In this document: one piece after another, positions 8,263 through 18,141 of the stretch
Layout: every line of letters starts with the position of its first letter
How positions within the stretch are numbered: the first letter of the stretch is position 1
NCBI GenBank assembly: GCA_001612575.1
Contig: LJRV01000216.1
Location: forward strand, 48,860 to 105,322
Length of the DNA: 56,463 nucleotides
Direction of reading: 5' to 3'
Source: Streptobacillus notomytis
GTDB taxonomy: Bacteria > Fusobacteriota > Fusobacteriia > Fusobacteriales > Leptotrichiaceae
Notes under the pieces: model-generated
What the model was told of the DNA's origin: nothing
Seen by the model: only the letters and a program-made list of their open reading frames with translations
Database searches by the model: none
Made by a program: the position numbers and the translations under genes

Positions 8263-10053
8263 ATGAAAAAAATATTATTATCATTTGTTGCAATAATGAG
8301 TTTTGTATATGCAGAAAGTATTTCTGAAATACAAGGTAGAGGATTACAGTCGCCACTTTTAAATAGAAGGGTAAGTAATGTAGAGGGTATAGTAACATAT
8401 AAAGTAAATGATAGATACAATAAGGGTATGTACATACAAAGTGAAAAACCAGATCAAGATCCTAATACTTCTGAGGGAATTTATGTGGAATATAAAGGGG
8501 TGGATAAAATTTCTGTGGGAGATTTAGTTTCTGTTTCAGGGAAGGTTGGAGAAAAGCAATTTGCTAGATTTGACAAAACTAAATTAACAGTTACTACAAT
8601 ATATGCAAATGATTTAGAAGTTTTAGATGTTAATTTAAAACCCATGATAACTGAAATATATGGTAATGAAATACCAACTAATGTTGCAGATGATGATGTT
8701 TTAAACATTGATAGAACTGCTTCTGCTATGGATTTTTATGAATCTTTAGAAGGTATGGTTGTAAGAATTAAAGATCCATATATAACAGGGCATAAGGAAG
8801 AATATGGAGATATTTATGTAATACCTAAACTTGCAAGAGATAAGGCAGTACTTACAGAAAATGGTGGAGTATTGTATGATAAATATGGTAATGAAAAAAA
8901 TCATGTTTTAAATGTTAGTGCAACTAGAAGTACTTATTGGAAGAATAAACATTTCATAAGAGAATTTACGCCAAATCCTGGTGATAAATTTAAGGGAGAT
9001 ATAGTTGGAATATTAACTAATGATAACTACAATTCTATTAAAATATTGCCTATAGAGGAATTACCTCCTATTGATGATATAGGTGCAAAACCAGAAGTTT
9101 TAGAATTTGAATATAGAGATGATATGATTAATATTTCATCATATAACGTTGAAAACTATGCTCATGTTGTAAATCCTGAAAGAACACCATTATTTGCAAA
9201 ACAAGTTAAGGATAAATTAAAAACTCCAGATATAATTACGCTTATAGAGGTTGGAGATGATGATGGTCCAACTACAAGTAATGTAGTAAGTTCAGAAAAA
9301 AATGGACAGGCAATGATAGAAGCTATAAAATATGAAACTGATGTAGATTATGGATATTTAGCGGTTGATCCAGAATATGGAAAAGACGGGGGGATGCCTT
9401 CTATGAATATACGTAACGCTATATTATACAGAAAAGATAAACTTAAATTAGTTGAAAGAAATCAAGGAAATTCTTATGAAAACACTAAAGTATTATTAGA
9501 AAATGGAAAAGCAAAATTAACATACAATCCAGGAAGAATAGGACTTGATAGTGATGCCTTTATTGCAACAAGAAAACCTTTAGTTGCTCTATTTGAAATG
9601 GATGGAAAACATATATATGTTATAGGTGTTCATTTAAGTTCAAAAAGAGGAGATGACCCTATATATGGACCACAACAACCACCTATAAGAAGATCAGAGG
9701 GTAATAGACATAAACAAGCTAAGTATATAAATGCGTTTGTAAAAGAAATATTATCTAAGGATAAAGAAGCTACTGTAGTTGTAATGGGAGATATTAATGA
9801 TTATGATTTCTCAGTAACATCTGCTAATATTAGAGGAAATGAACTTATAGATGTTATGGGAGAACTTGCACCAAATAAGAGATATTCATACGTTTATGAG
9901 GGTATGTCTCAAGTACTTGATAACATATTTATAAACAAAAAATATAAAGGGGAAGTAAATGTTGATGTAATAAGAGTAAATCCAGAATTTACTAGATCAC
10001 AAGGAGCATTTAGTGACCATGATCCTGTATTTATACAATTTAAACTAAAGTAA
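8263..10053 (+). CDS. Secreted endonuclease/exonuclease/phosphatase-family nuclease (ExeM-like)
   Basis: 596 residues. Signal peptide MKKILLSFVAIMSFVYA. Residues about 20-270 contain an OB-fold-like region (SNVEGIVTY, GMYIQSE, VSVSGKVGE). Residues about 285-596 form an endonuclease/exonuclease/phosphatase domain with the expected catalytic stretches: SYNVENY, TLIEVGDDDG, GVHLSSKRGDD, VVMGDINDYD and the closing SDHDPVF. The arrangement resembles extracellular DNases of the ExeM/YhcR type, which degrade DNA outside the cell for nutrient recovery or biofilm turnover. RBS AGGAG 10 bases after the preceding stop; a terminator follows. Confidence 0.85.
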   Translation: MKKILLSFVAIMSFVYAESISEIQGRGLQSPLLNRRVSNVEGIVTYKVNDRYNKGMYIQSEKPDQDPNTSEGIYVEYKGVDKISVGDLVSVSGKVGEKQFARFDKTKLTVTTIYANDLEVLDVNLKPMITEIYGNEIPTNVADDDVLNIDRTASAMDFYESLEGMVVRIKDPYITGHKEEYGDIYVIPKLARDKAVLTENGGVLYDKYGNEKNHVLNVSATRSTYWKNKHFIREFTPNPGDKFKGDIVGILTNDNYNSIKILPIEELPPIDDIGAKPEVLEFEYRDDMINISSYNVENYAHVVNPERTPLFAKQVKDKLKTPDIITLIEVGDDDGPTTSNVVSSEKNGQAMIEAIKYETDVDYGYLAVDPEYGKDGGMPSMNIRNAILYRKDKLKLVERNQGNSYENTKVLLENGKAKLTYNPGRIGLDSDAFIATRKPLVALFEMDGKHIYVIGVHLSSKRGDDPIYGPQQPPIRRSEGNRHKQAKYINAFVKEILSKDKEATVVVMGDINDYDFSVTSANIRGNELIDVMGELAPNKRYSYVYEGMSQVLDNIFINKKYKGEVNVDVIRVNPEFTRSQGAFSDHDPVFIQFKLK

Positions 10054-10066
10054 AATTAATATATAG

Positions 10067-10092
10067 AACTCAGAGTAATCTGAGTTTTTTTA
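10067..10092 (+). terminator. Intrinsic terminator after the nuclease gene
   Basis: Perfect 8-bp stem AACTCAGA / TCTGAGTT, 4-nt loop GTAA, then T-run. Confidence 0.85.
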
Positions 10093-10193
10093 TTATTTAA
10101 AAATAATTGTATATAATTTAGAAAAAATCAACTCTTTTGTAGAAAAAATAACATAAATGTGTTAAAATAAAATAAAAAATTTGAGGAGCAGGT

Positions 10194-10622
10194 ATGAGCT
10201 TAGAAAAATTGTATCAATTAACAATAATGGAATATAATAAAAGAGATGACTTAAAAGGTGAAATAGAGAATGCAACTGATGTTGAAAGAGGTCATAATCC
10301 ATCTTGTGGTGATGATTTTTCTATAGTTTTAAAAGTTGAAAAAGAAAGGATAGTAAATGCTTCTTTTTTAGGTAGTGGTTGTGCCATTTCTACAGCCTCT
10401 GCTGCTATGCTCGTTGAATTGATTAAATATGAATATGTTAGTAAGGCTAAGGAAATACTAGATGTATTCTTTAAGGTTATGAAAGGTGAGAATGTAAGTG
10501 ATACTGAAAAGGACATATTAGGAGAGGCTAAACTTTTAGAAATAACTAAGGATATGCCTGCTAGGATAAAATGTTCAACACTTGTTTGGCATAGTCTCAA
10601 GGTTATATTAGAAAAATACTAG
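10194..10622 (+). CDS. sufU: SufU-type iron-sulfur assembly protein
   Basis: 142 residues. The three conserved cysteines and the aspartate of SufU are present: Cys38 and Asp40 (PSCGDD), Cys63 (GSGCAIS) and Cys127 (RIKCSTL). In Gram-positive-type SUF systems SufU accepts sulfur from the cysteine desulfurase SufS through zinc-ligand exchange. No other suf gene lies in this window, so its partners are elsewhere. RBS GAGGAG upstream; tmk follows after 9 bases. Confidence 0.9.
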   Translation: MSLEKLYQLTIMEYNKRDDLKGEIENATDVERGHNPSCGDDFSIVLKVEKERIVNASFLGSGCAISTASAAMLVELIKYEYVSKAKEILDVFFKVMKGENVSDTEKDILGEAKLLEITKDMPARIKCSTLVWHSLKVILEKY

Positions 10623-10631
10623 GAGATAGAT

Positions 10632-11303
10632 ATGGGAAAATTAATAATAATTGAAGGAACTGATGGAAGTGGTAAGCAAACACAAACACAGAAACTATAT
10701 AATAGATTAGTTGATAATGGAATTAAGGTAAAAAAAATATCATTTCCTAACTATGAATCTAATGCTTCTGCCTTAGTAAAAATGTATTTATCAGGAGAAT
10801 TTGGTTCTAAACCTACAGATGTTAATGCATACACTGCCTCAACATTTTTTGGCATAGATAGATATGCATCATATAAGATGGATTGGGAGAAAGACTATTT
10901 ATCAGGGAGTATAATAATTAGTGATAGGTATACAGGATCTAATATGATACATCATGGTTCAAAAATAGATGATATTAAAGAAAAGGAAGAATATTTGAAA
11001 TGGTTAGAAGATTTAGAATTTAATAAATTTTGCATACCAAAACCTAATATAACTATATTTTTAAATGTTCCTATAGAATATACATTTAATCTTATGGAAA
11101 ATAGGAATAATAAATTTACTGGAGATAGTAAAAAAGATATACATGAAAGTGATAGAGAATATTTAAAAAAATCATACTATAATGCTTTAAATATAGCAAA
11201 AGAAAAAGGTTGGAGAATAATAAATTGTGTAGTTGATAATAAGATGATGACTATTGAAGATATACATGAGTTAATATATAGTGAAATAAAGGAGATTTTA
11301 TGA
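10632..11303 (+). CDS. tmk: Thymidylate kinase
   Basis: 223 residues. P-loop GTDGSGKQTQ at residues 9-18, then FPNYES, SDRYTGSNMIHH (the DR(Y/H) motif) and a lid-like MENRNNKF segment. The family phosphorylates dTMP to dTDP. The P-loop ends K-Q-T rather than the commoner K-S/T-T, which occurs in one branch of bacterial Tmk proteins, so a related deoxynucleoside kinase is possible but less likely. The stop overlaps the hisS start by 4 bases. Confidence 0.85.
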   Translation: MGKLIIIEGTDGSGKQTQTQKLYNRLVDNGIKVKKISFPNYESNASALVKMYLSGEFGSKPTDVNAYTASTFFGIDRYASYKMDWEKDYLSGSIIISDRYTGSNMIHHGSKIDDIKEKEEYLKWLEDLEFNKFCIPKPNITIFLNVPIEYTFNLMENRNNKFTGDSKKDIHESDREYLKKSYYNALNIAKEKGWRIINCVVDNKMMTIEDIHELIYSEIKEIL

Positions 11304-12544
11304 AATTTGAAACTTTAAGGGGAATGAAAGATATATTTTCACAAGATGCCCAAAAGTACAATTTTATTGTAAATACAGCTAAAAAAATTTTTGATAAATA
11401 TGGATATATGAATATTATTACTCCAATACTTGAAGAAACAGAACTTTTTAAAAGAGCAGTTGGAGATGAAACAGATGTTGTTTCAAAAGAAATGTATACT
11501 TTTATGGATAAGGGAGATAGAAGTGTAACTATGCGTCCTGAGGGTACAGCAGGAGTAGTAAGAGCGTATTTAAATGCTGGATTTCATAAAAGTAATCCTA
11601 ATGTAAAATGGTATTATTATGGTCCTATGTATAGATATGAGGCACCACAAAAGGGTAGGTATAGAGAATTTCATCAATTTGGTGTTGAATCATTTGGTAT
11701 AAGAAGTCCCTTTTTAGATGCTGAATTAATAACTATGGCATGTGAATTTTTAAATAATTTGGGTATTAATGATTTAGTGGTTGAGTTAAATTCACTTGGT
11801 TCTGTAGATTCAAGAATTGTATATATAAAAGAGCTAAAAAAATATCTGTTGAATAATATAGATAAATTAAGTGATGATTCAAAAATAAGGGCAGAAAAGA
11901 ATCCATTAAGAGTATTTGATTCAAAAGATGAAGGAGATCAGAAGGTTTTGATAAATGCTCCTAAATTACATGATTTCTTTGATGAAGAAAGTAAAGCGTT
12001 TTTTGAGGAATTAAAAGATAATCTAGATAAATTTAATATTAAATACATTGTAAATCCAGCACTTGTTAGAGGTCTTGATTATTATTCTGATACAGTATTT
12101 GAAATTAAATCAAATAAACTTGGTTCACAATCTACTGTTCTTGGTGGTGGAAGATATGATAAATTAACAGAAATTTTAGCTGAAGTTAAAGTTCCAGCAG
12201 TAGGTTTTGCAGCAGGTATTGAAAGATTATCGATGATAATGGATGAATCATTGTTATTAAAAGAAAATGATAAAGTATTTATAGCATATTTTGAAGAAAC
12301 TAAAAAATATTTATTTGATGTTATTAAAAAGCTTAGAGAAAATGATATTAATATAGAATTTGAATATAGTGTTAAAGGTTTTTCAGCACAAATGAAAAAG
12401 GCTAATAAAGTTGGTGCAAATCATGTATTAATATTAGGAGAAAATGAATTAAATTCTGGGAAAATAACTTTCAAGGATTTCAGAACAGGAAATCAGGAAG
12501 AAATAACTATAGATGAAATAGTAGAAAGGATAAAGCATGTATAG
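11300..12544 (+). CDS. hisS: Histidine--tRNA ligase
   Basis: 414 residues, class II synthetase. Start [16 protein letters not shown], motif 2 [21 protein letters not shown], the HisRS-specific [15 protein letters not shown], motif 3 AAGIERLSM and a C-terminal anticodon-binding domain (about residues 320-414). Charges tRNA-His in the cytoplasm. It overlaps tmk by 4 bases and aspS by 8 bases; hisS-aspS pairing is common in Firmicutes and Fusobacteria. Confidence 0.96.
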   Translation: MKFETLRGMKDIFSQDAQKYNFIVNTAKKIFDKYGYMNIITPILEETELFKRAVGDETDVVSKEMYTFMDKGDRSVTMRPEGTAGVVRAYLNAGFHKSNPNVKWYYYGPMYRYEAPQKGRYREFHQFGVESFGIRSPFLDAELITMACEFLNNLGINDLVVELNSLGSVDSRIVYIKELKKYLLNNIDKLSDDSKIRAEKNPLRVFDSKDEGDQKVLINAPKLHDFFDEESKAFFEELKDNLDKFNIKYIVNPALVRGLDYYSDTVFEIKSNKLGSQSTVLGGGRYDKLTEILAEVKVPAVGFAAGIERLSMIMDESLLLKENDKVFIAYFEETKKYLFDVIKKLRENDINIEFEYSVKGFSAQMKKANKVGANHVLILGENELNSGKITFKDFRTGNQEEITIDEIVERIKHV

Positions 12545-14300
12545 AAGTCATAAGTTAAATGAGTTAAGAATAGAAAATATTAATGAAAATGTAATTTTAT
12601 CTGGTTGGGTTGATAAAATAAGAGATTTAGGACATTTTACTTTTATAGACTTAAGAGATAGATATGGGATTACACAAATATTAATTAATGATAAATCTCC
12701 TACCAATTTACAAGAATTAGTGAAAAAACTAAAAAATGAGTTTGTAATACAGGTTAAAGGTAAAGTACTTGAAAGAAGCTCAAAAAATATGAATATTGAA
12801 ACAGGAGAAATAGAAGTATTAGCAGATGAGATAACAATATTATCTTCATCTAAACAATTACCTTTTGAAATAAATGAAAATAATGTAAATGAGAATTTAA
12901 GATTAACATATAGATATTTAGATATTAGAAGAAGAAAAGTTTTAGAAAACATTAAAAAAAGAAATAAGATGCTATTTTCTATTAGAGAGTTTATGAATAA
13001 TGAAGGATTTTTAGATGTAGATACTCCAATACTTGGTAAGGCAACACCAGAGGGGGCAAGAGATTTCATAGTTCCAAGTAGAATACAAAAAGGAGATTTT
13101 TATGCACTTCCTCAATCTCCACAATTATTCAAACAAACATTAATGGTTGCTGGAATAGATAAGTATTACCAGATTGCTAAATGTTTTAGAGATGAAGATT
13201 TAAGGGCGGATAGACAGCCTGAATTTACACAACTTGATTTAGAAATGTCATTTATACATCAAGAAGATATATTAAATTTAGTTGAAAGATTAGCTAAAAA
13301 AGTGTTTACAGATGTTACTGGTGAAGTTGAAGATAAGCCATTTGAAAGAATTAGCTATGATTATGCAATGAATAATTATGGTTCAGATAAACCAGATTTA
13401 AGATTTGATATGAAGATACAAGATATATCAGACATTGTAAATAATAAGGGATTTTCAGTATTTGACACCGCTATATCAAATGGTGGTAGTGTAAGAGCTA
13501 TAGTAAGTGAAGATAGAGATTTTTCAAGAAAAAAAATTAAAGATTTAGAAGATTTTGTTAAAGTGTATTATAAGGCAAAGGGTCTTGCATATATTAAAAA
13601 ACTTGAAGATGGTAGTATAAATTCACCTATAGCTAAGTTCTTTGATGATGAAACAATTAATACTATAGTTAAAAGATTAGATTTAAAAAATAATGAAATA
13701 GCTTTTATACTTGCAGATAAAAATAAGGTAGTATTAGACGGACTTGGTGCTTTAAGACTAAAACTTGGAGAAGAGTTAGGATTAATAGATAAAGATAAAT
13801 TTAAATTTGTTTGGGTATTAGATTTCCCTATGTTTGAATATTCAGAAGAGGAAGGAAGATATCAAGCAGCACATCATCCTTTTACTTCAATTAAAAAAGA
13901 TCATATTAAATATTTAGATACTAAAGAATATGATAAAATATTATCAGAATCATATGATTTAGTATTAAATGGATATGAAATTGGGGGAGGATCTATTAGA
14001 ATACATGATTCTAGTTTACAATCTAAGGTATTTGATGAATTAGGACTTTCTAAAGAAGAACAATTAGATAAATTTGGATTCTTCTTAGAAACTTTAAGTT
14101 ATGGAGTACCACCGCATGGTGGACTTGCATTTGGACTTGATAGATGGTTAATGGCAATGTTAAAAGAAAGTTCTATAAAAGAAGTAATACCATTTCCTAA
14201 GACTAATAAAGGTCAAGACTTATTAACTGGAGCCCCTGCAGATGTAGATATAAATCAACTTGAAAATGATTTAAAGCTTAAAAAGATATGTATAGAATAA
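12537..14300 (+). CDS. aspS: Aspartate--tRNA ligase
   Basis: 587 residues, bacterial-type AspRS. N-terminal OB fold ([21 protein letters not shown]), motif 2 [20 protein letters not shown], a GAD insertion domain (about 280-410) and motif 3 AFGLDRWLM. Charges tRNA-Asp. The start is set by the overlap with hisS (ATG at 12537, hisS stop TAG at 12542-12544). A weak terminator follows, then the autotransporter cluster. Confidence 0.96.
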   Translation: MYRSHKLNELRIENINENVILSGWVDKIRDLGHFTFIDLRDRYGITQILINDKSPTNLQELVKKLKNEFVIQVKGKVLERSSKNMNIETGEIEVLADEITILSSSKQLPFEINENNVNENLRLTYRYLDIRRRKVLENIKKRNKMLFSIREFMNNEGFLDVDTPILGKATPEGARDFIVPSRIQKGDFYALPQSPQLFKQTLMVAGIDKYYQIAKCFRDEDLRADRQPEFTQLDLEMSFIHQEDILNLVERLAKKVFTDVTGEVEDKPFERISYDYAMNNYGSDKPDLRFDMKIQDISDIVNNKGFSVFDTAISNGGSVRAIVSEDRDFSRKKIKDLEDFVKVYYKAKGLAYIKKLEDGSINSPIAKFFDDETINTIVKRLDLKNNEIAFILADKNKVVLDGLGALRLKLGEELGLIDKDKFKFVWVLDFPMFEYSEEEGRYQAAHHPFTSIKKDHIKYLDTKEYDKILSESYDLVLNGYEIGGGSIRIHDSSLQSKVFDELGLSKEEQLDKFGFFLETLSYGVPPHGGLAFGLDRWLMAMLKESSIKEVIPFPKTNKGQDLLTGAPADVDINQLENDLKLKKICIE

Positions 14301-14322
14301 AACTGGTTAATAGCCAGTTTTA
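14300..14322 (+). terminator. Weak intrinsic terminator after aspS
   Basis: Stem AACTGG / CCAGTT with a 7-nt loop and a short T-run (TTTTAT). I see no promoter between it and the first autotransporter gene 20 bases on, so partial readthrough from the tmk-hisS-aspS operon is plausible. Confidence 0.5.
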
Positions 14323-14342
14323 TAAATGCTGAAAGGGTAATT

Positions 14343-17300
14343 ATGAATTACAAGTATAATTTATTTATCTTTCTAATGATTAACAAAGTTATTTTTCCTA
14401 ATCTAGCTAGACATGATATTAATTGGGAAGATTATGAAGATTTCTCAATGAATAGAGGTAAATATGCTATTGGTAGAATGAATGTAATAGTCTATAAAAA
14501 AGATGGTTCTCTTTCTGGAAAAATAGATAAACCTATTCCTAATTTTGATAGTGTAGTCGATACAGGAAATTTTGCGTTGTGGGGAGATCCTCAAATTTTA
14601 TCAGGAGTGTATCATGTTACTCCACCAGAGAAATTTACTTTTTCAAAAAGACATTTTAGAAATGATGTGGAACTTTTTGAAGGATATAAAGAATTGTCAT
14701 TAGATAAAAAATATGAAAAATTTTCTGAAGATATTAAATCAAATTATAGACAAAAAATTGAGAAAGATTATACTTTATTAAGAACTGATAGAATAGTTTT
14801 TGATGCTCATGTGATAGATGGAGTAACAGAGGATCAATGGAATAAAATTAAATATGGAGATTTAGTTGCAAGAGTTGGTAGAGGGTTAAATGCAGTAGCT
14901 GTTAATTATGGAGTAGACTATCATTTTACAGAAAGATTCCATCATTTTGCTGGTGGTTTAAATAAAGTTGTAGGTAAAAATACTAATGGTATAGGGAGAA
15001 ATATACAATTAGTTTTATCACAAGATCCTCAAACTCCTCTTGATACAGGAGCTAAAAGAGGAGATAGTGGTTCACCACTTTTTTGGTGGGATGAAGAAAA
15101 AAAGAAATGGTTTATGGCAGCAAGTCATAGTGGAAGTACTATAGGAGGATATGGTAAGAGACTATTTCTTTTAAGTCTTCCTCATGTATATGATAATTTA
15201 AAGAAAAATATTACAGATAAAGAAATAACAACAGAAACAGATGTTAAATTTGAAGAAGGTAAATTAAAAGTTAATAATGAAGAAAGAGAATTTAGAGAAA
15301 AGGAAACAGCTGATGATGTTGTTAAAGGAACAAATAAAACAAAAAATCAAATATTTAACAAAAAGGATTTGGAAGTTAAAGTAAATAGTAAAACAAATAC
15401 ACATTATGCAAGATTAGAATTTAAACAAGACACTACCTTAAGTGGAGATGGAGAATTAATTACTGCCGGTTTTGTTGTACATAAAGATGCAACTTTAACA
15501 TATAAATTGCATTTTGGAGAAAGAAATATAGTTAGAAAAATAGGAGAAGGTAAATTAATCATTAAATCTGATGGTAGAAATTATGGAGAATTAAACCTAG
15601 GTGGAGGAGAAACAGAACTTCAAAATACTTCTGGAGTTGCAGCCTCAGTAATTAGATTAGCCCAAGGTGCTAAGTTAACTATAAATAGAGCAGATCAGAT
15701 AAGTGATAATAACGTAGTATTTGGTCATAGAGGTGGAACTTTAAACTTAAATGGAACTAATTTAGAATTTAAAGATATTTATCATATGGATAAGGATGCA
15801 AAAATATCAAATGAAAAAAGTGATAAAAAATCAACATTTACCTTTAAACCCAAAAGTGGTAAAAGAGTATTTTTAGGGAGCTTTAAAGGAAAGTTAGATT
15901 TATCGTATAATCCTGATGATAGTAATAGTGAATGGTCAATAAGAAGTGAGGATACAAATATTGAAGGTGATTTTAACATTGAAAAGGGACATGTAAAAAT
16001 TGAGGGAGATAATGTTATACATGGTTCTGATGATACAAATGCTTCAAAAACTAAAATTTATGAAGATGAATACAAAGAAGCTAAGTTTAAGTCGATTACT
16101 ATCAATGTTAAAAAATCATCAACATTATCAGTAAGTAGAGCAACAGAAGTTGAATCAAAAATTAATGTTGAAAAAGGTGCTACCTTAGAACTAAACTTAT
16201 TAGGAAAAGTTGTTACAGATAGACCTACTCCATATGAAGAAGCTAAGAAAGAAGAAGAAATTAATAGGACTGTGATTAAAGGAACAGTTGATTTTAAAAA
16301 TGATTCAAAAGATAAAGATAGTGGAAATAATAATTTTAAGGCAAAGATAGAAAATAATCATGAGGCTGTTATAGAAGCAGAACTTAAAGGAGAAGTTAAG
16401 GGAATAAAAGAAGGCAAAGGATTACTTTACTTAAAGAATGACAATAATAAAGATTTAAAGGGTAGCATTGAAGTTACAGAGGGTAAATTAAAGATTAAAA
16501 GCTCAGATACTTTAGGTAATGCTAAGGCATTATTGAAAAATGGTTCTATACTTGAAGTAGATGATAATAATTATAATTTAGGTTCTTTACTTGATAAAAT
16601 AGATAGTAAATCAGAGGGTACTTTAAATTTAAATGGAGATATTTCAAAACTTGATAGTAGATATAAAGAATTTTCAAAACTATATCTAAGTGCTACTAAA
16701 GATATTAATATAAATGACATATCTGAAGATATTCAAACCTTGAATTTAGATGCTAATAATAATACTGTAACCTTAAATGGTCTTAATAAAAAGCAAAAAA
16801 TATCTAGTTTAAATATAGGTAATGGAAAAAATGCTGGAATTGTTGATATAAATAATTCAGATCATGAAATAAATGCTGAAGTTAATGTTAGATCAAAATC
16901 GATTTTAAAATTTTCAAATGATGCAGAGCTAAAAAAGATAGAAAACTCTGGTGAGATCTTATTAAAAGATAGAAGTTTAAAGATAGAAGAGTATAAATCA
17001 AAAAATGGTAAGATTAATATTCATTTAACTGAATATAAAAGTAAGATTCTTGAAATAGAAAAGACAGATAAGGATGTTGAAGCATCGCTTAAACTTGAAA
17101 AGAAAGTAATAGATAAATTATTTGAGAATAAAGAAAAATTAGATATAGCTAAGATTAAAGAACGTAAATTTAAAGTTTTAAATCTTGAACAATATGATAG
17201 TGTTTATAGAATTGAATTAGAAGGAAGTGAAGATGGAACTCAATCTTTAACTTCTACAGTTAAAGAAGAAGTAATAAATGATTTATACATATTTAATGAA

Positions 17301-18134
17301 TTAGATTTAATTAATAATATTAATTATGAACTAAAATATAGAAGAACTATTGAAGCTAACTATATTAACTATAATAAAATAGATAAAAATTATTCTAAAA
17401 TAGAAAATACAGAGTATAAGAATAGTATTTCTACTAATGGAGCAGAACTTAATTTTGAAAAAACTGATAACTTTGATAAGGTTATAATTTCAGGTGGATT
17501 TAATTTTAAAGTATTAGGAAGTAAATTAAATACTGAGGTTAAATCTAAAAATGCAGTTAATAAGAACTTTGTATCCGTTGGATTTATACCTAGATTAGGA
17601 TTAAAATATGGAATTTTTGATATTAATTTAGGACTTGGGTTAAATTTCTCAATAGTTAATAATAATGATAAGAATGATACATTATCTTATTTAAATAATT
17701 TCTTAAATGTAGGAATAAATCCTAAGTTTAAGATAAGTGATGATGTTGATATTAAATATTTAAATAGATTTGGATATAGATTAAATCCTATCTTAAGTAA
17801 AAAAATTTCTAAAGACAATACAACAGGAGATTATGAAATATTACATAAAGTCCCAATTAATTTATATTATGAGACAGGACTTAGATTAGAACATAAATAT
17901 GTAGATTTCTATACAAAAGGTAATGTAGAGTATAACTTTTCTAGTTATAAGATATCTAATAAAGGAAGAAGTATAGAAAATAGTTTTAAAGATGATTGGA
18001 GAGTTAATATAAATATGGGATTTGAATTTAAACCAACACAAAACTTATATATTAATTTAGATTTTGAAGCAAACGTATATCAAAAATCATATGGTAGATA
18101 TATATTTAAAACAGGTATGGGATATAATTGGTAG
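14343..18134 (+). CDS. S6-family serine protease autotransporter 1
   Basis: 1263 residues. Hydrophobic signal peptide (about 1-20). Residues about 25-290 are a peptidase S6 domain: YEDFSMNRGKYAIG matches the SPATE/IgA-protease opening, followed by His91 (GVYH), Asp142 (KDYTLLRTD) and Ser242 (GDSGSP). Residues about 350-960 are a beta-helical passenger with SPATE-like TAGFVVHKDATLTYKL, IGEGKLII and FGHRGGTLNLNG. Roughly the last 280 residues are a beta-barrel ending GMGYNW. Type Va secretion to the surface is expected; the substrate is unknown. The protease domain is closest to copy 3. An initiation region GAAAGGGTAATTATG is shared by most of the copies. DNA at 15528-15798 is nearly identical to copy 5. 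Confidence 0.9.
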   Translation: MNYKYNLFIFLMINKVIFPNLARHDINWEDYEDFSMNRGKYAIGRMNVIVYKKDGSLSGKIDKPIPNFDSVVDTGNFALWGDPQILSGVYHVTPPEKFTFSKRHFRNDVELFEGYKELSLDKKYEKFSEDIKSNYRQKIEKDYTLLRTDRIVFDAHVIDGVTEDQWNKIKYGDLVARVGRGLNAVAVNYGVDYHFTERFHHFAGGLNKVVGKNTNGIGRNIQLVLSQDPQTPLDTGAKRGDSGSPLFWWDEEKKKWFMAASHSGSTIGGYGKRLFLLSLPHVYDNLKKNITDKEITTETDVKFEEGKLKVNNEEREFREKETADDVVKGTNKTKNQIFNKKDLEVKVNSKTNTHYARLEFKQDTTLSGDGELITAGFVVHKDATLTYKLHFGERNIVRKIGEGKLIIKSDGRNYGELNLGGGETELQNTSGVAASVIRLAQGAKLTINRADQISDNNVVFGHRGGTLNLNGTNLEFKDIYHMDKDAKISNEKSDKKSTFTFKPKSGKRVFLGSFKGKLDLSYNPDDSNSEWSIRSEDTNIEGDFNIEKGHVKIEGDNVIHGSDDTNASKTKIYEDEYKEAKFKSITINVKKSSTLSVSRATEVESKINVEKGATLELNLLGKVVTDRPTPYEEAKKEEEINRTVIKGTVDFKNDSKDKDSGNNNFKAKIENNHEAVIEAELKGEVKGIKEGKGLLYLKNDNNKDLKGSIEVTEGKLKIKSSDTLGNAKALLKNGSILEVDDNNYNLGSLLDKIDSKSEGTLNLNGDISKLDSRYKEFSKLYLSATKDININDISEDIQTLNLDANNNTVTLNGLNKKQKISSLNIGNGKNAGIVDINNSDHEINAEVNVRSKSILKFSNDAELKKIENSGEILLKDRSLKIEEYKSKNGKINIHLTEYKSKILEIEKTDKDVEASLKLEKKVIDKLFENKEKLDIAKIKERKFKVLNLEQYDSVYRIELEGSEDGTQSLTSTVKEEVINDLYIFNELDLINNINYELKYRRTIEANYINYNKIDKNYSKIENTEYKNSISTNGAELNFEKTDNFDKVIISGGFNFKVLGSKLNTEVKSKNAVNKNFVSVGFIPRLGLKYGIFDINLGLGLNFSIVNNNDKNDTLSYLNNFLNVGINPKFKISDDVDIKYLNRFGYRLNPILSKKISKDNTTGDYEILHKVPINLYYETGLRLEHKYVDFYTKGNVEYNFSSYKISNKGRSIENSFKDDWRVNINMGFEFKPTQNLYINLDFEANVYQKSYGRYIFKTGMGYNW
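15528..15798 (+). repeat. Gene-conversion tract shared with autotransporter 5
   Basis: Aligned without gaps to 33986-34256. The first 88 bp and the last 163 bp are identical; only a segment of about 20 bp between them differs. It encodes the conserved passenger segment from IVRKIGEGK to YHMDKD. Confidence 0.85.
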
Positions 18135-18141
18135 GATAATT

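Noticed and set aside
10105-10170. Possible promoter boxes before sufU (several TATAAT-like stretches)
   Set aside because: No -35 box at correct spacing that stands out from the AT-rich background.
18064-18141. Upstream ATG extending autotransporter 2 by 26 residues
   Set aside because: It lies within the barrel-coding end of copy 1 and would put a non-signal sequence before the signal peptide; the ATG at 18142 has the family initiation context.
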